64,000 nt of DNA from Crocodylus rhombifer (taxonomy: Eukaryota > Chordata > Crocodylia > Crocodylidae): NCBI GenBank assembly GCA_038503035.1, contig JAVSML010018907.1, positions 1 through 64,000 of the forward strand. Reading direction: 5' to 3'. A program made the position numbers and the translations under genes. Shown piece after piece: positions 1 through 11,830 of this stretch. Position 1 is the first letter of the stretch. The number at the start of each line of letters is the position of its first letter. Below the pieces are notes generated by a model that ran no database searches, was not told the DNA's origin, and was given only the letters and a program-made list of their open reading frames with translations.

Positions 1-3000
1 TCTGGTCAGCCAGGGAAGCCTCCTGGCCCCTTTCCCTCTTTTACCTCCCATTTTCTATGTTTGAAATACAGATGGTAAAAGAGGAATGGAGAAGGCAAGA
101 AGAATCCCTCCAAAGAGGGGCTTGAGGGACGAGACCGTCTCTGCTCACTGCCCTCCTGTGTAAACTCACTTCCCAATCAAGGGGAAGGAACAGAGGCTCT
201 TGGGGAAGTTTGCAGGTGAACCCATAAATACGGCAATCCAAATTTGCTGCCACAATGCTGTAAAGCATCCTCTTCAAAGTCCTTCGGGTGTTTAGGTGAG
301 ATGGCAATGCAAGGAACAAACCTCTGCTAGTCACGTACGGCAGAAGCAGCCTTCCCTTTGAAGTGGGAGTCTGGCTTACCCGAGGCCGGCTTGTGTTACT
401 ACGCGCTGACAGTCGCTAGAGCCGCGCGTGCATTTGGGTAGGACGAAAAGGACTAGAAAGTCCCCGTCAACACGGTGCTGTCTAGGATCCATGACGCTGC
501 CATGCCCGACCAACACACGTGCACAAAGCTACGTGCCGTTCGGAGCACAGCCAAAGGGCTCTTCTACTCGTAATGCAGCAGCGAGGGGGGCTGCACTGCT
601 TCCCCTGTCTTAGAAAGGCCCCCAAGTAAAGCTGCTGCAATTCCCACATCCTGCACCAAGGTCACCTTGCACATCTGCATCACGCTGACAGGAGGTCGAC
701 AGTTGCTGGGTCTTTAAAAGCAAAGTCAACCTATTTCTTTGTTGCGCGATGGAGGCTGGGAGTCAGGGCGCACCGACCTCTACACCCACCCCCCTCGGGC
801 GTAGCGCTGCCCCGAGCCCCGTCTGCTCGCTGAATGCGGGGGATGGGCTCCAAGCACTCCAGCAGCGCTCACAATTTATCTGGCACAGGCCTGGTTCTCC
901 GTCTCGCACGCACCCCTGATTTGCAGTCGTCGGACAAGAAAGGAAGGGTTCGCCTGTCCGTCGAAGAGCTGCCTATCCGTTGTGTCTCCACACGATGTCA
1001 GTGTTGGGAGCACGTTATTGTCTCCGTGGAGGTTTGAGTTCCTTACATACCGGGGTGGGAGACTGGGGATACCAAGAACCGGCATCTATCGCTGATGCCA
1101 CGAAAGACAGCCGGCATGGGAATAATTTCCACTAGTCTACATTTTGGAGAGGGCAGCTGGATGCTCACAGTGTTTTCCTGCGTGTGCAGTGCACTTATGT
1201 GCAACGTGCCCATCAACCCGTTATTGCGCTCTCTATCGATACGCGCGCACACAGGCACGCCTAGCCCGGGGGAAAGCTGGTAGGGGAGGGATTGGCAGCC
1301 CACACGTTGTGGCAGGACAGGGGAGAGACTTCCCTTCCTTTGTTCTAGTCCCTTTTAATGGGTTCGGCGTAGCAGGGTCCGGGGACCAGGGGAGACTCCA
1401 AGATTGGAAGAAGCTTCTTGTTTTAGGCCAGTGATTCGGTGTGAGGGCTTTTTTCCCCTTCACATGCATTTTGCTCTGGATGGTCTGCCAAGTGCAGAGC
1501 AAAGGCACGCTGTGGGTCCGAGCAGTGAGTACGTGCTTTCTGCGGGGCCAGTGCTGCTCCCTGGTGAAGCAATGGGAAAGCTCCCAACAAGTTCATAGGA
1601 TCTGCGCCTGCCCCCGGCACAGACAAAAACCAGGGCCCTAAAATTGCAGCGCTACAAACCTGTCATATGGGGAAGATACCCAACCACTCTCCGTCCTTCC
1701 TGCCTGCCTTCCTCCCTTCCTGCAAGGTGCGGCGCAACGGCACGGCATGGCTTTCCTAAGACTGCAACGAGGCAGCGAGGCCCCGATTCTGCAATGCCCT
1801 TACCCCTCTACTTCCATGTACGGTTGTAATTTAGTTTACCTTTGTAGCACGGAGCAGGTTTGGGACTGCATCGTGCCTGGCGCTGCACGGGCTCAGTCCC
1901 AAAGAGCTCAGCACAGGACGACAGCGGGAAGACAAAAGCGATGGTTGTGGGAACACGAGGCTGCCCACATCGGCCTGCTCTGCCCTGCACTTTATTTCAA
2001 GTATAAGCTGAAGTTGACCAATCTAGTCGTGAGTCACCAGCAGGGCCCAGGCTTAATCAAGAGGATGAAGTCCCAGGAATGGATCTCCATTCACTTGAGC
2101 TGAAGATTAAACAACAGGCTTAGAAATGACTGACCTTATTGAATGGCAATTAGTGGTAAGGTAGGCTGAAAGTAGAGAGAGCACGGCAAACATGCAGAAA
2201 AGCATCGACTAATTAGCACAGGATTTCTAGAAACAGGAGCCCGTTAGCACAGGTGACCTTTTGGATGGGCAAATGCTCTTCCTGCACTGGGTTTCAGTGA
2301 CGTTGTGCCTGCAAAGCCCTCCAACTCCCTGTCCGATGGGCTGCCACGCTCTCCCTATCCAACTCTCCTAAACATGCCCCGGCCACGTCGTTTCTAAGAA
2401 GTCAGTGAATGTCCACACAGACCCTCCCCTGTCGCCCACGTGCCCATCCAAAGTGGCCAGGTGGGCTTTTGGGCTGCCACCCTGCCTCCCCGGCCCTGCT
2501 GCTCTGTGCCTTGCTCAGGCGTGCCGAGCATCCAACATTTACAGCTCATTTTTGGCTTGTGCTGCCAGCTGCTTCGCACCCCTCTGGGAGCGAGACAGAA
2601 ACAAATAATGCTGCCAATTAGTGCCAGTGCTGATGGAGGGGTCATCTCACCTCTGATGGGAACATCTGGGCACTGCAATGAAGCCACAAAACCCTTGCCA
2701 TGCAGACCAGCATCCACCTGGCAGCAGAAATAACTTCTCCCCACCTCCTGGCCTGGACATGCACCCACAACCTCGAGGTCACGTGCACTCCTATGCACCC
2801 ATGCTGCCATGGTACAGAGGAAAACACAATCCTCACTAGCAGACTTGATAACGGGACGCCGCTTTGGTGCACCGGTAAAATACTCACTTCCATTTCCTAA
2901 CTGAACTCTTCAGACGCCTGCTTCTCCCTGTGCAGTGCAAATTGTTTTAAACAACCCTTCTTTTTCCTACAGCACAGACTTAAGACTGATGCTCTTGGTG

Positions 3001-6000
3001 GGAGGGAGATGGGACTAAAATAACGGGCTGGGAATATTTTCCAGCTGGAAGAGACGGATCCTGGCCGAAGCGCCAGGGAGCGAGGTGACTTGGAAGAGCC
3101 TGGCCTCCTGGGTTCCTCGATACACGAGGAAGTGCCAAACCGCCTGGATGTTGTGGACTGAGCCGTCCTCTCTGCACCGCCCTGGAGGCAACTGATTGCC
3201 CAACCAGTCCAAGCAGAAGCCAGCTTTCCAAATCGGCCACGCGATCGCAGCATCTGCACAGACAGCCGGGCTGCTGCCTGTGTTGGGCTGCAGCGCAAAA
3301 ACTGCCTCCTTGAGAGCGCGGAGCGCGCGCCCGCTGGAAGCGAGAGCGCGGTGCGAGATGGAAAGACAACCCCCCGACGTGTCGCTTTCCTCCTTGCTCA
3401 CGCGGATCTGCTCCTGCAAGATAAAAATGCTGCGAAGTCGGCGGACTGGCCCAGCGCCGTGTTAAACCGTATCGTTCTCCTGCACTTCCACAGCTCACGC
3501 TCTGCTTCATCCCATTACTCCGAGGCAATTAGATCTAGGAGCAAAATACTGCCGAATGCCCCAGACCTGCAAACCAAGCGCCTTCTACACAGCAGCTGCC
3601 AATATTGTGCCTCTTTCACAAATTGCCTCATGGAGCGAATATCCGTCGTGATTCTGCTGAGAGTTCGGTCTCCAATCAGCGGAGAGTATCTTCCGCCCTG
3701 CTTCAGTAATGAAGAAGCTCAAAATTCACTGAACTTCTCCTTAGCACTGCTTACCAGACAAATCAAGAAGCCATGTCAGCAGTGACAGTGAAAGGCACCG
3801 GCTGCCTGTTGTGTGTCAAGACTTGGTGTTAGGCGTTCACTGACACACAAGTGATTGCTTCAAGGAGGTTTTTTCCCCCTGAAAATACAGGGACAGACCT
3901 AAGAAGTGAAATGTAAGAGAAGAAACTGCAAGGCTTGATTTCCTTCTGCTGGTGCAGGATCAGCTGAAGGACGGCAATAAAAACCAAGAGCGTTTTAGAA
4001 ACACGGAGCGCACCTCTTCCAAAGGGGATGATTCTCTACCACCGAAAAACACCTTGCAGAGTTTGGGCACGAATCTTAACTATTGCAATTATTCTGGACC
4101 TGGGAAGTCATGTGAGTAGTCTTTACTGATGAAAATAGCCCCGTGTAAGCACCAGCCCTGAAGGCTAAATAAAAGAGCATGGTACTGAACTCATTCATGA
4201 AGACCACCGCTCCATTTAAAACAGACCCCAGATGAAAATGCCTTGTTCCAGCAGTATTTCTCAAGCATGTCCCCCATGCATTTTGTCCCACGAGAGAATC
4301 TGTTGTAGGCCACATGCATCAGCTGGGATAAATCTAGTAAATGATCCTGAACCCATTTGCTTCACAAACTCCCTCAAAGCTGGGGTACTGCAGATCTCAA
4401 GGCAGCACCACCCTAAAGAGCAGGAATACCCACAGTGGAGCTGTCACAGGTGCCCTTTAGTGCTTGTAGGGTACACGTGTGACGCCAGGGTTTTAAACAG
4501 CAAACTGGGCTGGAGGAATCTGGCTGCAAACAAATGTGCCCAGTCACCTGGCATCAGACTGCAGGCAGGGAGAAGGAACATGGCTGTATTCCTGCACCGT
4601 GCAGAAATGGAAAAGGAAGAAAAGCAACAAAAAAGCCCCTGTCGTGATGTGTACAAGTGCCCTCTGAGCTCAGAAAGGCCTCCGTACTCACAGGTGCTGA
4701 AAAGACCGCAGGAAAAGAGCCATTCTTTCTTTTCAGCAAGACGAGAAGCCAGACAAGCAGAAAGAGCCTGAACTGCAGGCACCAACCTTCACACCTACGT
4801 GAGTCATAGCAACCATGCCCACAGAACGGCCGCAGAGAAATTCAGCATGGATCAACCCAGTTAAAGGAGTCACCGCCCAACATGCCCAGAGGGTTAGCGA
4901 GTCCCATCCCCACAGACAGGCCTAGGTCAGGTCCGAGAAGCGCCCTCCAGCATTAATGCTGCAAGACATGGGGACCCCAGGATGTTCTCATGCCTCCATA
5001 CAGGCCCCGATCAGCCTGGCCACCCCACCAAATGACAGAGCTCCCTCGGGGATGCTGGGACCCAGCTCACTATGTCGTGCTGCTGCTCCCAACCATCTCA
5101 GGCATGAATGGAGGCTGGCTGTTACCCACAGAGTTGTTTCTTGGTGGTTTCACATGGCCATCCTCCCAACCCATAAAGACACCAGGGGCTGGGGGCAGGT
5201 GTCTGCTGTGGTATCCTGTGGACCCAGATGGTCCAGAAGACAGAAGTGGCTGGTGGGAGGGGACAGGGCAGGGCACCAAGCTCTTTCCCACCTCTGAAGC
5301 TGAAGCTGATTTTCTCTGGGCCTTGGAGCCAGAGAGACCAAGGCCCCAGGAACCTATTTGGCTGAGACCACCTGAACTAGCTTGCTCCCAGCACTGGCTG
5401 AGTGCCGCAAAGCCGCCTGGCACAACAGGTCTTCAACTGCATCCATTATTGTCCCCATCAAAACCAAAGCCAAAGGCCAGGTGCCTGCGAGCAGTGATGG
5501 ACAGGACTTTCAAGGGAGTGCCACAGGTACCTGCAGCACTAACGGGGCTTCATGTGTGCCGGTCCGTGAAATCCAGTCAGACAGAAGAGACTCCCTCTGG
5601 GATACCCCGACATGCCGGCTGCTTCCCACTGGTGTCCCCTCTCTTCCCATCCTCAAACTCAGTGGAGTCCTCAGCCACTTCCAGGAGTCTGTCTGGGAGC
5701 TGCTGGGAAGCTGGCATGAACCGACTCCAGCTGAGAGTTGGCCCCTGACATTGGGCTGTTTTGCCTGAGACCAAAGAAATAATGCACCGTTGCACCCTGA
5801 AAAACCATCAGCACGGAGGCGGGTGGCACCTCCACCCCTTTGGCACTATGGGTTTATATGGCAAGAGCAGGACACACTTAAGACACTTAGCAGGTGGAAG
5901 GCATCTGATCCTCAGGGGTCTGGCTCCCATGTCCGTACTGACTAATGGGCCTTTTCACAGCATCCCTCTCAGCCGGGATCTGCTTCTCACCCCCTGAAAT

Positions 6001-6654
6001 CACTGTGACGGGCCAGTTGCATATACGCATCCACAGCAGCACAGCTCTTCCTCCAGCTCCCCCTGCCATCACACGCCCTTGGCCCAGAGCTGGCACATGA
6101 ACACCATGCTTCAGAGACATCCAGACCCGTGCCTGTGCATGCCGCTCAGGACTCATTCAGCGGAGAGATTCCTGTTTCCCTGGCCTGCATTTCAGCTGAC
6201 ACCTGCAGCCGGCACCTGCATTTCAGCCCCACCTGGTCTTGCAGGGGGTGAGATGAATTATGCTAATCAGCTTCACCATTAATCATGCCCCAAAGCCCTG
6301 GCAGCGCAGCACAAGGCTCTTCACGGAGCCAGGAGATGCAGCAGCATCGCTAGGGCTCAGCTTGGATGCCACCAGCAGAGACTCTCACGCTTCTCTCACT
6401 CCACTCCACTCCAGCCTGGCTCCCCTTCCTCCCTGAGTCTTGCTGGCCCTGTGCCTGGCCTTCCCCAGCCCAGCAGGCTCCTTGCTGACCCCGCTTCCCT
6501 TCCTGGTCTGCCCGTTCATCAGCCTAACAGATCAATAGACAGACAGACAAATGGGGTTAGCCATTTCACTAGGAGCAGGACTGCTTTGTTCAGAGTGTTT
6601 CCCAACCCCAGGAGTCTCTGATCCATCCAGCCGGGCAAGGAACTTGGCCTAGGC
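1..6654. other. unannotated non-coding stretch
   Basis: I recognise no gene, RNA or transposon here. Short open frames occur on both strands; the longest is a 252-codon frame at 4990-5748 (+), proline- and serine-rich, with no motif I recognise, in a GC-rich stretch where stops are rare. The part around 3590-3850 is less repetitive-looking and richer in A/T, but I cannot tell whether it is conserved. Treated as intergenic or intronic sequence. Confidence 0.5.
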
Positions 6655-6850
6655 CTGTGGCATGGGTGGCAGAAGTGGCCCTGAGTGTGGCATGTGGCAG
6701 ACCATGGAGAGGAGAGGCAGCACAGAGGCAGATAGAGCAGGGAGCAGAAAGCCAAGTAGCAGATCAGGCAGGGAGCAGATAGCAGAGCAGCAGCATGGTC
6801 AGGCAGCACAGGGCAGAGAGCAGAAAGCAGAGCAGCAGATTGGGTAAGGG
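6655..6850 (+). repeat. GCAGA-rich imperfect minisatellite
   Basis: Seen: repeated GCAGAGCAGCAGAT / CAGGCAGGGAGCAGA-like units, purine-rich on the plus strand. A related block lies on the opposite strand at 52895-53090. The two share the unit and flanking words ('GTGGCATGTGGCAGACC' here, 'GTAGCATATGGCAAATC' there), so they look like two copies of one dispersed repeat and not two independent microsatellites. The parent element is not identified. Open frames across it (for example 6662-6847) are low-complexity by-products. Confidence 0.6.
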
Positions 6851-7261
6851 AAAGGGATTGGAGCAGCATTGGGGAAAGTGCGGGGCTCATTTGTGGCTCA
6901 CCTGCAAAAAAGGTTGCCCCCTGCACTGCCCTATAAGGTGACTCTTTATCCCCCCAAGTCCACAGGCCTTGGCCAGGGGTTCCCTGGGGCACCAGGCTGG
7001 AGCACTAGCACAGCCACGACTGCGCCCCTGCCCATGGCCCACATCCAGGCTGGCCTAGACATCTTGTGCAAGGCACACCCCAGCACTGAGAAGGGCAGCA
7101 GAGCCCTTGCTGCCCCGTGGAGGGTACCCTCTGTTCCCCACGGTGGGAGTGGGGCAGACCCACATGGGAAGAGGATTTATACCTGGCAACAGGACGGTCA
7201 TCCACATCCACCATGCCAAGACCTCCCCCAGCACTGCAGAACAACGGCCCCTACAACAAAC
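6851..7261. other. unrecognised sequence upstream of CR1, open in the CR1 frame
   Basis: This stretch shows no similarity that I recognise to CR1 or to any protein family, yet it has no stop in the frame that continues into the CR1 reverse transcriptase downstream. Its conceptual translation is rich in P, T, H and G. It most likely is flanking DNA into which a 5'-truncated CR1 inserted. Confidence 0.5.
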
Positions 7262-8530
7262 AATTTACCATCTGACAACCTGCACCCCAGGGGACTCAAG
7301 GAGCTGGCGAGTGTCATAGCCCAGCCCCTGGCACGGGTCTTCGAGAGCTCCTGGCGCTCTGGTGTAGTGCCCGAAGACTGGGAGAAGGCCATTGTGGTGC
7401 CAATCTTCAAGAAAGGGAGGAGAGTGGATCTGGCAAACTACAGGCCCATTAGCCTGACCTCTATCTTGGGGAAGATCTTAGAAAAGTTTATTAAAGAGGC
7501 CATCCTTGATGGAGTAGCCGACACCAACATCCTGAGGGATAGGCAGCACGGGTTTGTTGCGGGTAGGTGTTGCTTGACCAGTGTTATGTTCTTCTACAAC
7601 CAGGTGACCTATCACCCGGACAAGGGAGAAGTGATTGATGTTGTATATCTTGACTTCAAAAAAGCCTCCGATCTGGTATCCCAAGATCACCTCTTGGCGA
7701 AACTGGCCAATTGTGGCCTTGGGTCCACCACTATCCATTGGTTGGGAAATTGGCTCTGTGGTCGGACCCAGAGGGTAGTAATAGATGGCAGTCACTCATC
7801 GTGGTGCCCTGTGACCAGTGGGGTCCCTCAAGGCTCTGTCCTTGGATCCATACTGTTCAACATCTTCATTAACGATGTGGACACTGGAGTCAGGAGTGGA
7901 CCGGCCAAGTTTGCCGATGACACCAAACTTTGGGGCAAAGCATCCACGCCAGAAGAGAGGCGGGTGATCCAGGCTGACCTGGACAAGCTCAGCAAATGGG
8001 CGGACGAGAACCTGATGGTGTTTAACACCGGAAAATGCAAGGCTCTCCACCTTGGGAGGAAAAACCTGCAGCTTCCTTATAGGCTCAGCAGTGCTAGGCT
8101 GGCTAGCACTACGGAAGAAAGAGACTTGGAGGTCATCATTGACCACAAGACGAACATGAGCCTCCAATGCGATGCTGCGGCTAGTAAAGCGACCAAAATG
8201 CTGGCGTGCATCCATAGATGCTTCTCGAGCAAATCCCGGGACGTCATTTTCCCCGTGTACTCGGCCTTGGTGTGGCCGCAGCTGGAGTACTGCATCCAGT
8301 TTTGGGCTCCACAATTCAAAAAGGATGTGGAGAAGCTTGAGAGAGTGCAGAGGAGAGCCACGTGCATGATCAGAGGTCAGGAAAACAGATCTTACGACGA
8401 CAGGCTGAGAGCCATGGGACTCTTTAGCCTGGAAAAGCGCAGGCTCAGGGGTGATCTGGTGGCCACCTATAAGTTTATCAGGGGTGACCACCAGGATCTG
8501 GGGGAACGTCTGTTCACCAGAGCGCCCTGA
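6869..8530 (+). pseudogene. CR1 ORF2 reverse transcriptase remnant in a chimeric open frame
   Basis: The open frame is 553 codons. Residues 1 to about 133 are unrelated upstream DNA; from about 134 it is CR1 ORF2. Visible RT landmarks: VPEDWEKAIVVPIFKKG (167-183), YRPISLTSILGKILEK (191-206), motif A YLDFKKASDLV (260-270, with S where F is usual), GVPQGSVLG (318-326), and the catalytic box FADD (348-351), followed by the thumb and C-terminal region. In an intact element this protein copies the element's RNA at a nicked target. The frame stops at a TGA at 8528-8530 inside a conserved C-terminal stretch. In-frame similarity continues past it (SNGHKL, then RAPKVWNSLPAEVVQAP), meets a TAG at 8684-8686, and reaches the natural-looking end at 8711-8713. 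Endonuclease and ORF1 are absent. The ATG at 6869 is not the element's own start. Read as dead, although the polymerase residues themselves remain. Confidence 0.88.
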
Positions 8531-8806
8531 GGGATGACGAGGTCGAACGGTCACAAACTCCTGCAAGACCGTTTCAGGCTGGACATAAGGATGAATTTCT
8601 TTCCTGTCCGAGCCCCCAAGGTCTGGAACAGTCTGCCAGCGGAGGTGGTTCAAGCACCTACATTGAACACCTTCAAGAGTAAATAGGATGCTTATCTTGC
8701 TGGGATCCTATGACCCCAGCTGACTTCCTGCCCTTTGGGTGGGGGGCTGGACTCGATGCTCTCCTGAGGTCCCTTCCAGCCCTGATGTCTATGAAATCTA
8801 TGAAAC
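7262..8806 (+). mobile_element. CR1 LINE, 5'-truncated, plus strand
   Basis: A CR1-clade non-LTR retrotransposon copy holding the reverse transcriptase and C-terminal part of ORF2 plus the 3' untranslated tail. The 5' edge is placed where CR1-like protein similarity starts ('LHPRGLKELA', about 7283), so the endonuclease domain and ORF1 are missing. The 3' edge is the short tail repeat TCTATGAAATCTATGAAA ending near 8805. The usual CR1 3' block (GGACT...GATG...CTCCTGAGGTCCCTTCCAGCCC) precedes it at about 8750-8782. 5' truncation is the common fate of CR1 insertions. Target duplications are not expected to be clear for CR1, and none was seen. Confidence 0.93.
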
Positions 8807-10300
8807 ACCTTCTGCTTCAGGAAACCGCAGCAAAGGGGACCTCTGAATTGAGGAGACTTTACAGACTCTTGTGCCAACTGCCTGTGGACGTGCTCCCAAA
8901 AGGTTGTGCGGGGGAGCCACAACCCTGTTACAATGGGTCGCCAGCAGTTCCCGAAGCTGGGACCTTCATCGCAACAGCACAGACTGCTCCAGCCTGAACT
9001 ACAGCAATCACCCTTAAGAAAGCTGCAGTAGTGGGTTGTTAGCCTCCACAGACCAGCCCCTGGAAGGGGCAGGAAGACACGTGCCAGCTGCTGACACAGG
9101 GACCTTTAAACCCTTTAAAAAGGGGAAGGGAGATGTCATCAGGAGCATGCATCACCTGTTCTGATTTAACAGCTGCATCCGGCTACTCCTACACTGGGGT
9201 GCCAACCCGCTGTGATTTGAAACTACAATGACACGGGCAGCTCAGCTCCACTTAATCTGGGATAGGAGCACACAGACATAACCAGGATAGCTGATACCGG
9301 TCCAATGCCAGCACAGCTGCTGCGTGTGCCCATCCCCTCCGTCTCATGCACAGCACCATGGCCACACCGCTAGTGCCAAGAGGTTTTGACAGACACCCGC
9401 ACGCTAGCTGGCGTTGCAACAGGGCTCGCACACGTGAACTAATGCCCGAGGCTGGATCCAACCCCTGAAAGGGCTGAGTGTTTTCAATACTCACTAAGAC
9501 CGACAGGACCCGGGAGTGCTCAGCCTTTACAAAATCAGAGCCCGCCTTTCCCCAGAGCTGCTCCGAGCCACCTTATGACAAACTAGAGCCAGAAGTTTCC
9601 AACTTGGACGCGTGACGCGAGATGACCTGATTTCCTGAGCCAGGGAGCATGCCTGGTCCCACTGACACCAGTGGGAGCTAGGGGCTGGCGGCCTCTCCAG
9701 AAATGAGGCCACTTCCTTAGGAGCCTAAATGTGGCTTTAGGTACCACATTGCAGGCCCCCAAGTTGGAAAACTCTGGCCTAGATTCACCTTTATTAATAG
9801 ACTTTTGATTGAGTTTCAGGGCATCATTCATCATCGTCAGACGCAACCATGTCCTGGCGCAGAAATACTAGGGCACCGACTGGAAAAGAATAACTCAGCC
9901 TTTCAGAGTCAAGGCTGGCTGGGCTGGGGCTAGAGCGAGATTTGGAGTAGTCTGTTTTCCAGTAGCGTCACGATGTTTATATCGTCTGTGAATGGATTTG
10001 AGAGACTAAATGCAGCTTGGAAAGAGATGAATCACAGCAACCTCCGTCGAGAAGAAAGGAAAAACTGGAGGCATCCCTGACCAGCGCACAACGAGACAGG
10101 CTTTCAGCCGCCTTTCTCTTGCATGCGCCGTAACAACAATACTCCTGCGGGTAAAACATGAGTTTGAAATTTAATGATCAATGCTCATTCTGGTTAATTT
10201 TTTTATAGGAAACAAATTATTTTACAAATCCTGGTCCAAATCCTTCCCTACACCATGCCCCATGCCTTGCAGAAGGCGTCCATACAGATGTCCTGCCAAT
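8807..10300. other. unannotated stretch
   Basis: No gene or repeat recognised between the CR1 tail and the minisatellite block. Short open frames only. Confidence 0.5.
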
Positions 10301-11830
10301 GGCCGTCACGGCCCCTCCTGGGCCTAGCGACCCTCCGCCTCTCAGCCCCACTGCAGGGCTCAGACCCCTCGACCTCTCCAAGCAGCCCCTTCCTGGGCTG
10401 CTCAGGTTGCCAGACTCCTCGGTCTTTCCTCCAGCCCGTCTCTGGGCCCTCAGACCCCTCGGTCTCACCCAACCAGTTACTGGGCTACCAGACCCCTCAG
10501 CCTCTCTCTTGGCCCCTCTCCGGCTGTCAGCCCCCTTCTTGGTCCCTTGTCCTGGGCCCTGTTGGTTCTTCACTTTCTGGGCCACTCTCCCAGCCCTCGG
10601 GCCCATCTCCGACTCCTCACTGGGCTGCTGGACCCCCGTGGTCCCCAGTCTTCCCTGGCCCCTCACTGGGCCACTAGACCCACGTGGTCTTGGTCTTCCC
10701 TGGCCCCTCACTGGGCCACTGGACCCACGTGGTCTTGGTCTTCCCTGGCCCCTCACTGGGCCACTGGACCCACGTGGTCCTGGTCTTCCCTGGCTTTCCG
10801 GCACCCCATCCTTGCCCTTCCCTGGAGTGGCCCATGCGTGACATTTCCTGGGGGCTGCCCCACCACACCAACCAGCCCGAGTAGGATGCAGTTTCAGGTC
10901 TTACCCAGGACCGGTCTTCAAACCTTCCTGGTCTTACACTTCTCTCTCTAGGCTTCCCCCAGATGTCCTACATCCTTTCTGGGCTGCTAAGCACTGTGAT
11001 CCCTGGCCCTAGCTCCATCTTCCCTCCAAGTCCTCGATCTCTGGCCCCCAGCTCACTCTCGGACCTCTACCAGCATCCACTGCCATCCTGGGCTCCATGC
11101 TCCCTGACCCCTTCCTCTTGGCTGTGGCCCCACAAGCACCTTTGTGTCTCTCCCAGGGCCTGGCCCCACCGAGACTCCTGGTTCTGGCAGTCTCCACGGT
11201 GGGCAAGTCCATGCCTTGGCCCCTCCCGGGCGCTGGCCCCACACAGCCCAGGTGAGGTTCAGTTCTCTAACTGCCAGCCCTGTCCTCTCCGCCCTCCCAG
11301 GCCCCTCCACAGATCTCTTCCTCTGCTTGGGCTCACCCAGAGCTCCCCATAGGTCTTCCTTACTGCAGCCCCTTCCTTCTCTGGACTCATCTGGGCCCCT
11401 CAACTGGCCCACCAACTCTCAGCCTCATCCCCTGGCTTGTACGGCCTCTCACCATGTGCGCACAGCTCCTCTCTCCTTGGGCATGTCTGGCTTCTCATCA
11501 GGGCCCAGGTATTCAGTCCCTGTCTCTGTGCTTATCTTGCCCTTCAATAGGCCCACAGACCCTCACCCCTCTCCCAGGACGCTGGACCCCGCACTGGGTC
11601 CCCGAGGAAGCTCCTCCATCCCGAGTTCCTACCCAAACCTCCAGATGTGTCAGATGTTATTCTGCATGCAGGCATTCAGGAGCTGCAGCCTTCCTGCTGG
11701 GCAATGCTCCTTCCCCAACTCCCAAGATGTTAATACCAGCCCTGCTCTTCGGGTCTGGGCTTGGACCCTGTCTACACCCAGCCCTCCTCCGATCAGGAGA
11801 CTCCCTTGACCAGACCTGCTAGCCCTCTGG
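10301..11830. repeat. pyrimidine-rich degenerate minisatellite block
   Basis: The plus strand is strongly C/T-rich and carries many decayed versions of a unit containing CTGGGC, CACTGGGCC, GACCCC and TTCCCTGG words, with spacings often near 45 bp at the left end and increasingly irregular to the right. All frames of both strands are unusually open (for example 10299-10841 + and 10217-10804 -) because the repeat unit is a multiple of three and stops are rare in such sequence. The encoded P/L/S/G-rich strings are by-products. I read the block as an old tandem array with a younger expanded core. Confidence 0.6.
10619..10799. repeat. 45-bp tandem repeat core
   Basis: The word CTTCCCTGG recurs at 10650, 10695, 10740 and 10785, an exact 45-bp period. 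The intervening units (CCCCTCACTGGGCCACT, then GACCCACGTGG) differ at only a few bases. About three and a half well-matched copies, plus a degenerate copy to the left. Confidence 0.93.

Noticed and set aside
2980..3528. 182-codon minus-strand open frame
   Set aside because: No motif, several overlapping open frames, GC-rich sequence.
4990..5748. 252-codon plus-strand open frame
   Set aside because: No recognisable domain, low-complexity P/S/G-rich composition, overlapping open frames on both strands, and GC-rich DNA in which stops are rare.
7796..8653. 285-codon minus-strand open frame
   Set aside because: Antisense shadow of the CR1 reverse transcriptase.
10217..10841. 180- and 195-codon open frames on opposite strands
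   Set aside because: Both translate the 45-bp tandem repeat (15-residue units). A period divisible by three keeps all frames open.
10301..11830. possible fourth copy of the LTR family, because of similar GC-rich minisatellite content
   Set aside because: None of the diagnostic blocks (TGTAGCAGGGCAC, GTCAGCTGACC, GACCGGAGG) was found there.
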